A stretch of DNA of 64,000 nt from Streptosporangium canum (lineage in GTDB: Bacteria > Actinomycetota > Actinomycetes > Streptosporangiales > Streptosporangiaceae), in contig NZ_FOQY01000031.1 of assembly GCF_900113865.1 (NCBI RefSeq), positions 1-64,000 of the forward strand, written 5' to 3'. Below, piece after piece: positions 27,371 through 35,867 of this stretch (position 1 is the stretch's first letter; each line of letters begins with the position of its first letter). Made by a program: the position numbers and the translations under genes. The notes below the pieces were generated by a model, which saw only the letters and a program-made list of their open reading frames with translations, searched no databases and was not told where the DNA came from.

Positions 27371-28267
27371 CTACTGCGTGGGCACACTATGACAGGCGCT
27401 CCGGAGCTGAACAATTCTTTGGCAGGTGTCGATCAGCACCTGCTCGACCTCGTCCAGCGGCCGTCCCTCCCGCTTGGCGGTGGCCACGGCCGCCGCCGTG
27501 AGCTGCACGGTCATCGCCTGCGCCGGCAGATCGAGCCGCTCCCACGGGTCCGCGCCGGCTCCGGCGGCGAGTCCGCCCGCGGCGCGGTAGGCGCCCAGGA
27601 AGCGGTGCCACACCTCCGGCTCCAGCAGTCCGGCCGCGAACCAGGCGGCGGGCCTGGCCAGATCCCAGGCCGGGTCGCCGATCCCCAGGTCGTCGACGTC
27701 GATGAGGATCCATCCGCCCGGCAGGCGGACCAGCTGGCCCATGTGCCAGTCGCCGTGGGCCGGTGAGCCGGGCCCGGCGTCGAGGGAAGGCAGGCAGGCC
27801 AGGGCCCGGCGCACGACGCGCTCGGCGGCGGAGTCGCCGTCCAGGCGGGCGACCGTGGCGGCCACCCGGGCGGGCCCGCCCGCGGCCGGCAGCGAGGGCA
27901 GCTCCCGCGCCGGTACGGCGTGCAGCCGGGCCAGCAGCCGGGCGGATGCCTCCCAGGGGGCCGCGTCCGGGTCCCGGTGGTCCACCGGGACCCCGGCCGG
28001 CCACACGGTGACCAGCCGGCCGTGGACGACCGTGACCTCCTCGGTCAGCGGTTCGAGCATGATCCCGCGCAGCGCCGGGTGGGCCACGGCCCGCATCCGC
28101 TCCACCAGCGGCGCCTCGGCCGCCCCGGGGGCGTGCGCCTTCACCACGACGGATCCCGCCCGCACGATGATCACGTCCGGCCTGGTCGGCAGCACCTCGG
28201 CGGGCGCGTCGCCGTACCGGGCGCCGATCCGGAGCAGTTCGTCGATCAGGTCGTCGCTGTCGTCCAT
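27371..28267 (-). CDS. Aminoglycoside phosphotransferase-like kinase
   Basis: A 298-residue protein of the APH/choline kinase-like family. The catalytic loop is HGDWHMGQLV and the metal-binding DxD region is LIDVDDLGIGDPAWDLA. Kinases of this fold phosphorylate antibiotics or small metabolites; nothing indicates a resistance role here. The ATG at 28267 is taken; the frame extends upstream without support. It is divergent from the LLM oxidoreductase with 55 bp between starts. Confidence 0.85.
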   Translation of the reverse strand: MDDSDDLIDELLRIGARYGDAPAEVLPTRPDVIIVRAGSVVVKAHAPGAAEAPLVERMRAVAHPALRGIMLEPLTEEVTVVHGRLVTVWPAGVPVDHRDPDAAPWEASARLLARLHAVPARELPSLPAAGGPARVAATVARLDGDSAAERVVRRALACLPSLDAGPGSPAHGDWHMGQLVRLPGGWILIDVDDLGIGDPAWDLARPAAWFAAGLLEPEVWHRFLGAYRAAGGLAAGAGADPWERLDLPAQAMTVQLTAAAVATAKREGRPLDEVEQVLIDTCQRIVQLRSACHSVPTQ

Positions 28268-28322
28268 CCGGCAAGTGAACCACTGATCCGCGGCTCGCCG
28301 TACGGCGCATAAAGTGCGTGGC

Positions 28323-29222
28323 ATGAGGATCGGATTCGCGGTGCCGGTGTCGGGATCCTGGGCGACGCCCGCCAACATGGCGCGGGTCGCGCAGCGGGCC
28401 GAGGCTCTCGGCTACCACGAGGTGTGGACCTTCCAGCGCCTGCTGTACCCGCGGGGGCATCCGATGGGGCCGGTCTACCGGAGCGTGCACGACCCGGTGG
28501 TCACGCTGGCCTACCTGGCGGGGATGACCAGCCGGGTCCGGCTGGGCGTGGCGGTGCTCAACATGCCGTTCTCCTCGCCGGCGATGCTGGCCAAGCAGCT
28601 CGCCAGCCTGCAGGCCGTGTCCGGCGGCAGGCTGGACGTCGGGCTCGGGCTGGGCTGGCTGCCGGAGGAGTTCGCCGCGTCGGGGGTGCCGTTCGAACGG
28701 CGCGGCCGGCGCGGGGAGGAGTTCGTCCACGTGCTGCGCCGGCTCTGGTCGGAGGAGGTCGTGGAGCACAAGGGGGAGTTCTACGAGCTGCCCCCCGTCC
28801 ATCAGGATCCCAAGCCGATCACGCCGCCGCCGATCCTGCTGGGCGGGAGCGCGGAGGTGGCGCTGCGGCGCGCGGGGCGGCTGGCGGACGGCTGGATCAG
28901 TTCGAGCCGCGAGGACCTCGACCGGATCGACGAAAAAATCTACATTGTAAAGGAGGCGGCCCGGACCGCGGGGCGGGACCCGGAGGCGCTGCGTTTCGTC
29001 ACCCGCGGCGTCACCCGCATCCGCCCGGCCGGAGCCGCCGGCCGCGCCCCGCTGACCGGCTCGTTCGAGGAGATCCGGCGGGATGTGGCGGCGCTGGAGG
29101 CCAGGGGCGTCACCGACGTCTTCCACGACCTCAACTTCGATCCGGAGATCGGCTCGCCCGACGCCGACCCCGAGGAGTCGATGCGGCGGGCCGGAGCGGC
29201 ACTGGAGGCCCTCGCGCCATAA
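28323..29222 (+). CDS. LLM-class F420-dependent oxidoreductase
   Basis: A 299-residue luciferase-like monooxygenase-fold enzyme. Typical segments are ARVAQRAEALGYHEVWTFQR, RVRLGVAVLNMPFSSPAMLAKQLASLQAVS and GRLDVGLGLGW. Members use F420 (or flavin) for hydride transfer; the substrate is unknown. Codons around 28930-28955 are strikingly AT-rich for this genome (gaaaaaatctacattgta), although the frame is intact. The stop codon overlaps an inverted repeat that precedes the next gene. Confidence 0.88.
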   Translation: MRIGFAVPVSGSWATPANMARVAQRAEALGYHEVWTFQRLLYPRGHPMGPVYRSVHDPVVTLAYLAGMTSRVRLGVAVLNMPFSSPAMLAKQLASLQAVSGGRLDVGLGLGWLPEEFAASGVPFERRGRRGEEFVHVLRRLWSEEVVEHKGEFYELPPVHQDPKPITPPPILLGGSAEVALRRAGRLADGWISSSREDLDRIDEKIYIVKEAARTAGRDPEALRFVTRGVTRIRPAGAAGRAPLTGSFEEIRRDVAALEARGVTDVFHDLNFDPEIGSPDADPEESMRRAGAALEALAP

Positions 29223-29236
29223 CCAAGCGTTTGGTT
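29221..29236. promoter_or_regulatory. Inverted repeat, possible TetR-type operator
   Basis: AACCAA-GCGT-TTGGTT is a perfect 6+6 inverted repeat that overlaps the LLM stop codon and lies 10 bp before the NTF2-like gene. Its form is like known TetR-family operators. No regulator gene is adjacent, so the controlling protein would be encoded elsewhere. Confidence 0.45.
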
Positions 29237-29246
29237 GTATAAGGGG

Positions 29247-29678
29247 ATGAGGGAACAGGAGATCGCGGACCGGTTGGAGATCGGCGACCTGCTCGCCAAA
29301 TACGCCTACTCCATCGACACCGGCGACTGGGCCAGGCTCGACCTGGTGTTCACCGCGGACGCGGTGATCGACTACACGGCGGCCGGCGGCATCCGGGGCA
29401 CCCGGGACGAGGCCCGGCGATGGCTGGCCGAGGTGCTGCCGAACTGGCCGGGGCGCCAGCACCTGATCGGGGCGACGACCGTCAGGTTCGAGGGGGACGA
29501 GGCCGTGGTCACCGCCTCGTTCACCGACACGCTCGCCCCGTCCAGGGACATGGTCGACGCCGGCGCCGCCGGGCTCATCCGCGGTGGCGGGTGGTATCAC
29601 CACCGCATGGTCCGCACGCCGTACGGCTGGCGCAGCAGGGAACTGGTCGAGGAGCAGAGCTGGCGCACCATGCAGTAG
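29247..29678 (+). CDS. NTF2-like (SnoaL-type) protein
   Basis: A 143-residue protein with the cone-shaped NTF2 fold: [33 protein letters not shown] at the start and the [18 protein letters not shown] strands at the end. Such proteins are cyclases, isomerases or dehydratases, or bind ligands. Whether it starts at ATG 29247 or TTG 29235 is uncertain; AAGGGG directly abuts the ATG. It follows the LLM oxidoreductase by 24 bp and may act with it. Confidence 0.75.
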   Translation: MREQEIADRLEIGDLLAKYAYSIDTGDWARLDLVFTADAVIDYTAAGGIRGTRDEARRWLAEVLPNWPGRQHLIGATTVRFEGDEAVVTASFTDTLAPSRDMVDAGAAGLIRGGGWYHHRMVRTPYGWRSRELVEEQSWRTMQ

Positions 29679-29770
29679 GGGGCCGCCGATGTGCGGGCCT
29701 GATGACGTGTCGCCCGTCTCGGACCTGTCATCCTTGTTCCGTACCTGTTGGGCTGGAACGCGGGGGAACG

Positions 29771-30562
29771 GTGAACGAGCGCAAGCCGATCGAGTGCTGG
29801 CTGTCGGACATGGACGGAGTCCTCGTCCATGAGGGACATCCGGTGCCCGGGGCCGATGAGTTCGTCCGCCGTCTGCGCGAGTCCGGCAAGCGGTTCCTGG
29901 TGCTCACCAACAACTCCATCTACACCCCGCGCGACCTGGCCGTACGGCTGCGCGCCGCCGGCCTCGACATCCCGGCGGAGTCGATCTGGACCTCGGCGCT
30001 GGCCACGGCGAAGTTCCTGGCCGGCCAGCGTCCCGGCGGCTCCGCCTACGTGATCGGCGAGGCCGGTCTGACCACCGCCCTGCACGAGGCCGGTTACGTC
30101 CTCACCGACATCGAGCCCGACTACGTGGTGCTCGGCGAGACCCGCACCTACAGCTTCACCCAGATCACCCGGGCCATCCGGCTGATCGAGGGGGGTGCCC
30201 GGTTCATCGCCACCAACCCCGACCCGGTCGGCCCGTCCACCGAGGGCTCGCTGCCCGCCTGTGGCGCGGTCGCGGCGATGATCACCAAGGCGACCGGCGT
30301 GGAGCCCTACTTCGTGGGCAAGCCCAACCCGATGATGATGCGCAGCGCGCTGCGGGCCATCGACGGTCACAGCGAGAGCACCGCCATGATCGGCGACCGG
30401 ATGGACACCGACATCGTCTCCGGCATGGAGGCGGGGCTGCACACGATCCTGGTGCTCAGCGGGGTCATGGCCAAGGACCAGATCGACCGCTACCCGTTCC
30501 GCCCGTCCCAGGTGGTCGATTCCGTCGCCGACCTGATCGACCTGGTCGACGACGGTATCTGA
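29771..30562 (+). CDS. HAD-IIA family phosphatase (NagD-like)
   Basis: A 263-residue HAD hydrolase with motif I DMDGVL, motif II LTNNS, and motifs III/IV GKPNP and GDRMDTDI. The arrangement with a C2 cap and GKPNP is that of the NagD/4-nitrophenylphosphatase group, which dephosphorylates nucleotides or sugar phosphates. Start GTG with GGGGGA upstream. Unlinked to its neighbours by function. Confidence 0.9.
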   Translation: MNERKPIECWLSDMDGVLVHEGHPVPGADEFVRRLRESGKRFLVLTNNSIYTPRDLAVRLRAAGLDIPAESIWTSALATAKFLAGQRPGGSAYVIGEAGLTTALHEAGYVLTDIEPDYVVLGETRTYSFTQITRAIRLIEGGARFIATNPDPVGPSTEGSLPACGAVAAMITKATGVEPYFVGKPNPMMMRSALRAIDGHSESTAMIGDRMDTDIVSGMEAGLHTILVLSGVMAKDQIDRYPFRPSQVVDSVADLIDLVDDGI

Positions 30563-30673
30563 CCCGATCCGTCCACCCGGCGGCCGTCTCTCGCGGGCGG
30601 TGCGCATTCCGGTGGGCCGGACCCGGGAACAATGGCGTACCACAAGAGTGGCACACAGCCATGAAAGTGATTT

Positions 30674-30715
30674 ATATCTCACGGAGCGTCGATTAAGCCG
30701 CGCTTCGTGAGATAT
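30674..30715. promoter_or_regulatory. Long inverted repeat before the metallopeptidase gene
   Basis: A 15-nt arm at 30674-30688 (ATATCTCACGGAGCG) is matched by its complement at 30701-30715 with one change that would be a G-U pair in RNA; the loop is 12 nt. It lies 112 bp after the HAD stop and 90 bp before the next start. No U-run follows. It could be an operator, an RNA regulatory stem or a terminator. Confidence 0.6.
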
Positions 30716-30804
30716 CGCTATGAATCATGTTTCTCCCTTCCGCAGGGCTTAATTCACGTTTACCGTCTAGGCAGGATCGGGGCCGACGAGAGGCGGTCGT
30801 GAGC

Positions 30805-31461
30805 ATGCGGCGATGGAGAACGGCCTGGCTGATGCTTGCCGTGGCATCCCTGATCACCGTCGGCGCGGGTGGTGGAGCCGCCTCCGCGTCCGTGCGGCAG
30901 AGGGACGACATGGACAAGGACATCTCCACCGCCGTCTATGTGGTCAACCGTTACTGGGCGACCCACTGGTCGCAGTTCTTCACCGGCGGATACTCGCGCC
31001 CCGGCGTTTTCGGCGGCTACCAGAAGGGCGGGAGAAAGCCGCCTTTCTGCGGTGCGAAACGGCTCGGCTACGACAACGCGTGGTACTGCCGCGACGGCGA
31101 CTACCTCGCCTGGGACATCGACCTCATGGAGGAGGGCTACAGCTCCGGGGACGCGTGGGTATATCTGGTCATCGCCCACGAATGGGGACACGCCGTGCAG
31201 CGGCGGCTCGCCGGCTCGCTGCTCCTGCGCACCTACGAGCTCCAGGCGGACTGCCTGGCCGGAGCCGCCCTGTACGGCGCGGCGGCGGACGGGACCCTGC
31301 AGTTCGAGAGAGGGGACCTGGAGGAGATCGAGGAGGCCCACCGGAGGCTGGGCGACGAGACGTCGTGGACCGATGTCAGCGATCACGGGACCGCGGCCCA
31401 GCGGATATCCGCCTTCAAGCGGGGGGCGAGGTACGGCGTGTCCGCCTGCCTGCCCCGCTGA
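30805..31461 (+). CDS. Secreted neutral zinc metallopeptidase
   Basis: A 218-residue exported protein with a classic signal peptide (ending near GGAASAS). The zincin motif HEWGHAVQ and the downstream ELQADCLAGAAL, which supplies the third ligand, place it in the putative neutral zinc metallopeptidase (YpfJ-like) family. Four cysteines in the mature part could form disulfides. The ATG at 30805 has GAGAGGCGG upstream; a GTG 6 nt earlier is an alternative. Confidence 0.85.
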   Translation: MRRWRTAWLMLAVASLITVGAGGGAASASVRQRDDMDKDISTAVYVVNRYWATHWSQFFTGGYSRPGVFGGYQKGGRKPPFCGAKRLGYDNAWYCRDGDYLAWDIDLMEEGYSSGDAWVYLVIAHEWGHAVQRRLAGSLLLRTYELQADCLAGAALYGAAADGTLQFERGDLEEIEEAHRRLGDETSWTDVSDHGTAAQRISAFKRGARYGVSACLPR

Positions 31462-31521
31462 CGCGGCGGAGGCCGGTCCCGTGCCGCGGGGACCCACCGG
31501 TGCGGGCCCCGCGGCCGGAGA

Positions 31522-31965
31522 TCACGAGATCAGCGTGGGCAGCCGGTCGATGTGGTCGGCCAGGTAGGCGCCGAGCTCCGGGGGGACCAGGTTGATGGCG
31601 GTGATCTCGGCCGGGTCGAGCGGCAGCCGTACCACCTCGTAGAGGCCGCGGGCGGGGTCGGTGAACTCGGGGCCGCATCGCAGGGCCGGGTCCATGGAGA
31701 CCAGGCGGCAGCCGTAGACGTGCTGGGTCTTGACGCCCTCCTCGCGGACGCACTCCAGCGTGGTCAGCGGGGTGACGCCGGAGACGGTGGCGCCGAGCTC
31801 CTCCAGGACCTCGCGGTGGAGGGTGTCCTCCAGGCAGGCGTCCTCCGGCTCGACGTGCCCTCCCGGGATCGACCAGTAGAGCTCCTCGCCGGGGACCGTG
31901 CGGCGGAACAGCACGAGCCGGTCGTCGTCGAGCAGGACCGCGCGGACGCTGGGGACGAGAGGCAT
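31522..31965 (-). CDS. Nudix hydrolase
   Basis: A 147-residue pyrophosphohydrolase. The Nudix box is GGHVEPEDACLEDTLHREVL followed by EELGA, with one residue more than the canonical spacing and Asp at the first acidic position; the REVLEELG core that binds metal is intact. Substrate unknown; the family cleaves nucleoside diphosphates linked to another moiety. Confidence 0.88.
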   Translation of the reverse strand: MPLVPSVRAVLLDDDRLVLFRRTVPGEELYWSIPGGHVEPEDACLEDTLHREVLEELGATVSGVTPLTTLECVREEGVKTQHVYGCRLVSMDPALRCGPEFTDPARGLYEVVRLPLDPAEITAINLVPPELGAYLADHIDRLPTLIS

Positions 31966-32061
31966 CTGCTCATTCTGCCACCGCGTCCCGGCCGCCTTCC
32001 CGGAGACGGCCCGCGTGAACGGGGCCGGCCGGAGGAGAGGGAGGCGGGACGGCCCGGCCGC

Positions 32062-32481
32062 TCAGATGTCGCGGCGCAGGCGCTTGAGGTCGGAGCGCTG
32101 CTTCTTGGCGGTTATCCGCCGCTCGACGGCGCCTCTGCTGGGCTTGGTCGGGCGGCGTTTCTTGGGTGGCGGGGCGATCGCCTCGCGCAGGAGCTGGGCC
32201 AGCCGCATCTCGGCGGCCTCACGGTTGCGCAGCTGGGAGCGGAACTCCGAGGCGGCGATGGTGACGACGCCGTTCACCAGGCGCGACCCCAGGCGCTCCA
32301 GGGCGCGGGCCTTGAAGACCGGGCCGAGCGCCTCGGTGGCGGCCAGGTCGAAGCTGAGTTCCACCCGGCTGTCGGTGGTGTTGACCCCCTGCCCGCCGGG
32401 ACCCGAGGAGCGGGAGAACCGCCAGTGGAGCTCGGCCTCGGGGACGGAGACCGAGCCGCTGATCTGAAGCGGACCGGGCAT
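32062..32481 (-). CDS. arfB: Alternative ribosome-rescue factor ArfB (YaeJ)
   Basis: A 139-residue class I release factor-like peptidyl-tRNA hydrolase that frees stalled ribosomes. The catalytic GGQ lies in SRSSGPGGQGVNTTDSRVEL, and the C-terminal tail is basic (KKRRPTKPSRGAVERRITAKK), as needed to enter the empty mRNA channel. Length and layout are normal for ArfB. Confidence 0.92.
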   Translation of the reverse strand: MPGPLQISGSVSVPEAELHWRFSRSSGPGGQGVNTTDSRVELSFDLAATEALGPVFKARALERLGSRLVNGVVTIAASEFRSQLRNREAAEMRLAQLLREAIAPPPKKRRPTKPSRGAVERRITAKKQRSDLKRLRRDI

Positions 32482-32672
32482 GGCGGGTTACTCCTTCTCA
32501 TGGATTGTTACCGGGTGTGCGTTCAGAATAACGGGGAGGCAAACCCATTCATCAAGTTATTTATGCCCCATTCGGGGCGTGCTGATGGGGGTGGTCTTGT
32601 GGCGTTCGGCCCTTTCCGTCACAGTGACTGCGGGCAGACCGCAGAGATCGGTGACGAGAAGGCGTGGGGTGC

Positions 32673-33506
32673 GTGGACAAGATCGTCGGTGTGCACGGGA
32701 TAGGCAAGTACCACTACTACCGCGACGCGGGAAACTCCGTCAGCGGCGCCGCCGCCGCGGTGCGCGACAAGTGGGACCGTTACCTGCACAAGGGCCTGAC
32801 CGGTGGCGGCCCGTACGCCAAGGAGCGCTACATCACCGAGGTCGCCTACTACGCCCACCTGCTGGGCGAGAACAAGGACGACTCCCCCCGCGCCGTGCAG
32901 AGCATGGACACCGGCGCCCAGGAGGTCTTCGTCGCCTGGGCCAGGCAGCTCGACTCGGTGGGGGAGGGCCTGACCGGCGCGCTGCACCGGGTGACCGGCT
33001 GGCTGCTGGACCGCCTGCAGGGCAACGCCGCCGAGTTCGCCAGGTTCTTCTGTCCCGAGGTCGCCGCCTACATGACCGCCGGCGGCGAGGCGCGGGCGGA
33101 GGCGCGTGCGGCCGTGGCCGAGGTGATCAGGCGTAACCGGCCGAAGGTGGTGATCGCGCACTCGCTGGGCAGCGTGGTGACCTACGAGACGCTCTGGGCG
33201 CACCCCGACCTGGAGGTGGATCTGCTCATCACCCTCGGCAGCCCGCTCGGCATGCGCAACGTGATCTTCGAGCGCCTGCTGCCCGCCCCGGTCAACGGCT
33301 GGGGCGCGCGGCCCCGGCAGGTGCGGCGCTGGATCAACATCGCCGACAAGGACGACATCGCGGCGATCCCCCCGGGGCTGCGGGCCTGCTTCACCGGGGT
33401 CGATCAGGAGGCCCTGGTCAACCTGGACTGGCTCGACTTCCACACGGTGGAGAAGTATCTGGGCTGCGGCGCGCTCAACGAGCATCTGAGGCCGTACCTG
33501 GGCTGA
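32673..33506 (+). CDS. Alpha/beta hydrolase-like protein of unknown function
   Basis: About 277 residues. The start MDKIVGVHGIGKYHYY gives an HG oxyanion motif, and KVVIAHSLGSVVTYE gives the nucleophile elbow GxSxG-like AHSLGS; later ITLGSPLGMR and WINIADKDDIAA fit the acid/histidine side of a hydrolase fold. No signal peptide, so cytosolic. GTG starts at 32664 and 32673 are both possible. Substrate and role unknown. Confidence 0.7.
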   Translation: MDKIVGVHGIGKYHYYRDAGNSVSGAAAAVRDKWDRYLHKGLTGGGPYAKERYITEVAYYAHLLGENKDDSPRAVQSMDTGAQEVFVAWARQLDSVGEGLTGALHRVTGWLLDRLQGNAAEFARFFCPEVAAYMTAGGEARAEARAAVAEVIRRNRPKVVIAHSLGSVVTYETLWAHPDLEVDLLITLGSPLGMRNVIFERLLPAPVNGWGARPRQVRRWINIADKDDIAAIPPGLRACFTGVDQEALVNLDWLDFHTVEKYLGCGALNEHLRPYLG

Positions 33507-33603
33507 CAGCGGCTGACAGAGGCGCTCGCCTGTGCAACGGCTGTTCACCCTGCCTTGATTCGCAGGCCACAGTGGGGACAGGTGGAGACGTTGCACTGGC
33601 GGT

Positions 33604-35154
33604 GTGGAGCAGAAGTCGTCACGCAGAGTGTTCCTGTCCGTCGCCGCCGCGGGTGCGGGCGGCCTGTTGCTCACCGGGGCCGGTCGCGCTTCGGCCGTGA
33701 CCTCCAGAGCCCTGAGCCGCGATCCGTTCACTCTCGGCATCGCCTCCGGCGACCCGTCACGGGACGGGTTCGTGCTGTGGACCAGGCTCGCCCTCGACCC
33801 GCTGGGGCCGGACGGGCGGGGCGGGATGCCGGCCCGGGACGTGGACGTCGAATGGCAGCTCGCCACCGACGAGCGGTTCGCGAAGGTGGTCCGCGGCGGT
33901 ACCGAGACCGCGCGCCGGGAGCGGGCGCACAGCGTCCACGTCGAGCCGTCCGGGCTGGAGCCCGGACGGGAGTACTTCTACCGCTTCCGCGCCGGCGGTC
34001 ACCTGTCGCCGGTCGGCCGCACCCGCACCGCCCCGGCCGCCCTGTCGCCGCTCACCTTCGCGGTGGCCGCCTGCGCCCACTACGAGCACGGCTACTACAC
34101 CGCGTACAGGAGGCTGGCCGAGCAGGACCCCGACCTGGTCGTGCACCTGGGCGACTACATGTATGAGTACGCGCCCCGGGGGTACACCGCGCTCGGCGGG
34201 AGCGTCCGCCGGCACACCGCGGGCAAGTGCGCCACGCTGGCCGACTACCGGCTGCGGCACGCGCAGTACAAGAGCGACGCCGACCTGCAGGCCGCGCACG
34301 CGGTCGCACCCTGGCTGGTCGCCTTCGACGACCACGAGATCGAGAACAACTGGGCCGCCGGCGTCTCCAGCAGCGGCGCCGCCGGATTCGCCCGGCGCAG
34401 GGCCGACGCCTTCCGGGCCTACTACGAGAACATGCCGCTGCGCCGTGCGAGCCTGCCCGGCGGCTCGTCGATGCGGATCCACCGCCGGGTGGACTGGGGG
34501 CCGCTGGCCCGCTTCCACCTGCTCGACACCCGGCAGTTCCGCGACGACCAGGCGTGCGAGGACGGGCTCAGATCCGGCTGCGACGAACGGCTCGCGGCCG
34601 GGCGCACCCTGCTGGGGGAGGGGCAGCGGCGCTGGCTGCTGGACGGGCTGGCCGCCTCCGGCGCCCGGTGGAACCTGGTCGGCCAGCAGATCCTGATGGC
34701 CCAGCGCGACTCCAAGGTCGGGCCGGGCACCGAGGTCAACATGGACTCCTGGGACGGCTACGCCGCCGAGCGCGCCCGGCTGCTCACCGGCTTGCGGGAC
34801 TCCGGCGCGGCCAACCCGGTCGTGCTGACCGGCGACGCGCACATGCACCACGCGGCCGACCTCAGGCTCGACTTCGACGACCCCGGCTCGCCCCGGGTGG
34901 CGGTGGAGCTCGTCACCTCGTCGATCGCCAGCGACGGCGACGGCTACCGGGACAGGGGGCGGATCGCCGAAACCCTCGCGGAGAACCCCCACATCTCCTA
35001 TCTCGACCAGCGGCGCGGCTACATCGTCTGCCGCCTCGCCCCGGATGAGCTGCGGGCCGACTTCCGCACGCTGGACTACATCAGCCGCCGGGGCGCCCCC
35101 GCCAAGACCGGCGCCCGCTTCACCGTTCCGGCCGGGCAGTCCTCCTTGATCTGA
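33604..35154 (+). CDS. phoD: Alkaline phosphatase D family phosphodiesterase (PhoD-like), Tat-exported
   Basis: A 516-residue metallophosphatase with a twin-arginine signal (SSRRVFLSVAAAG). The N-terminal PhoD beta-sandwich is followed by the catalytic domain: VAACAHYEHG (Fe ligand cysteine), HLGDYMYEY, AFDDHEIENNWA, and LTGDAHMHHAADL with the metal histidines. PhoD enzymes release phosphate from phosphodiesters such as teichoic acids outside the cell. Start is GTG. No PHO box was recognised upstream. Confidence 0.9.
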   Translation: MEQKSSRRVFLSVAAAGAGGLLLTGAGRASAVTSRALSRDPFTLGIASGDPSRDGFVLWTRLALDPLGPDGRGGMPARDVDVEWQLATDERFAKVVRGGTETARRERAHSVHVEPSGLEPGREYFYRFRAGGHLSPVGRTRTAPAALSPLTFAVAACAHYEHGYYTAYRRLAEQDPDLVVHLGDYMYEYAPRGYTALGGSVRRHTAGKCATLADYRLRHAQYKSDADLQAAHAVAPWLVAFDDHEIENNWAAGVSSSGAAGFARRRADAFRAYYENMPLRRASLPGGSSMRIHRRVDWGPLARFHLLDTRQFRDDQACEDGLRSGCDERLAAGRTLLGEGQRRWLLDGLAASGARWNLVGQQILMAQRDSKVGPGTEVNMDSWDGYAAERARLLTGLRDSGAANPVVLTGDAHMHHAADLRLDFDDPGSPRVAVELVTSSIASDGDGYRDRGRIAETLAENPHISYLDQRRGYIVCRLAPDELRADFRTLDYISRRGAPAKTGARFTVPAGQSSLI

Positions 35155-35193
35155 CTAGGGGGAATTTCCGGCTATTTGTTAGATGATGCGGCA

Positions 35194-35742
35194 ATGAGTC
35201 ACCTCGCCAAGAGGCTCACCGCAGCGGCTCTCGCCGCCGCGCTGGGCGGTACCCTCCTCGTTCAGAGCCCCGCCATGGCCGCGGGGCCCGCCGTCCCCGC
35301 CACGACCGCTTCACCCGCCGCCGCGACCGCGTCGCCCGCCGGCACGGCCGCCGCGAAATTCGGCTACGAGATCTCCTTCCCGAAACACGTCCGCCGGGGC
35401 GGGTCCCTCGTCTTCACCGTCAAGGTCCGCAACCGGAAGGCCCGTGGCCAGCATTACGTGGCTCTCGTCGGCGACTTCCCCAGCGGCTTCCGAAAGATCA
35501 GAGTGGTCGCCAAGCCGCGCAGCGTGAAGTGCTCGGTCAAGCGGCGCGACCTGGCCTGCTGGATCACCTCCCTCGACAAGGGGGACTCGACCACCGTGAA
35601 GATCCGCGCCTGGGCGGGCTCGCGCCGCGGCACCGCCACGGTCAGGTTCGGCGTGCTCGCCACCAAGACCCCCGGCGCGAGCCTCGGCAAGATCGCGAAG
35701 AAGGTCCGCCTCACCATCAAGGCAAAGACGAGGATCCTGTGA
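35194..35742 (+). CDS. Small secreted basic protein
   Basis: A 182-residue exported protein: signal peptide MSHLAKRLTAAALAAALGG..., an Ala/Thr/Pro linker, then a basic Ig-like beta domain (SFPKHVRRGGSLVFTVKVRN, SVKCSVKRRDLACWI with two cysteines) resembling DUF11-type repeats. The ATG at 35194 is preferred to a TTG at 35176. Function unknown; a cell-surface role is likely. Confidence 0.65.
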   Translation: MSHLAKRLTAAALAAALGGTLLVQSPAMAAGPAVPATTASPAAATASPAGTAAAKFGYEISFPKHVRRGGSLVFTVKVRNRKARGQHYVALVGDFPSGFRKIRVVAKPRSVKCSVKRRDLACWITSLDKGDSTTVKIRAWAGSRRGTATVRFGVLATKTPGASLGKIAKKVRLTIKAKTRIL

Positions 35743-35760
35743 GAGGCCGTCGCGGGGAGG

Positions 35761-35850
35761 CCGCTTCCGGCCGGTGCGCGGTCGCCGCGTGCGGGCCAGG
35801 GTGAGGAGACCGCTTCCGGGCGGCATGCGGCCGTCGTGTGCGGTCAGGGC
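35761..35850. repeat. Imperfect tandem duplication between convergent genes
   Basis: Two related GC-rich units, both opening CCGCTTCCGG, begin at 35761 and 35810 (about 49 nt apart) in the 125-bp gap between the convergent basic-protein and FG-GAP genes. No function is evident. Confidence 0.45.
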
Positions 35851-35867
35851 GCGGCGGCCGCGGCCGG

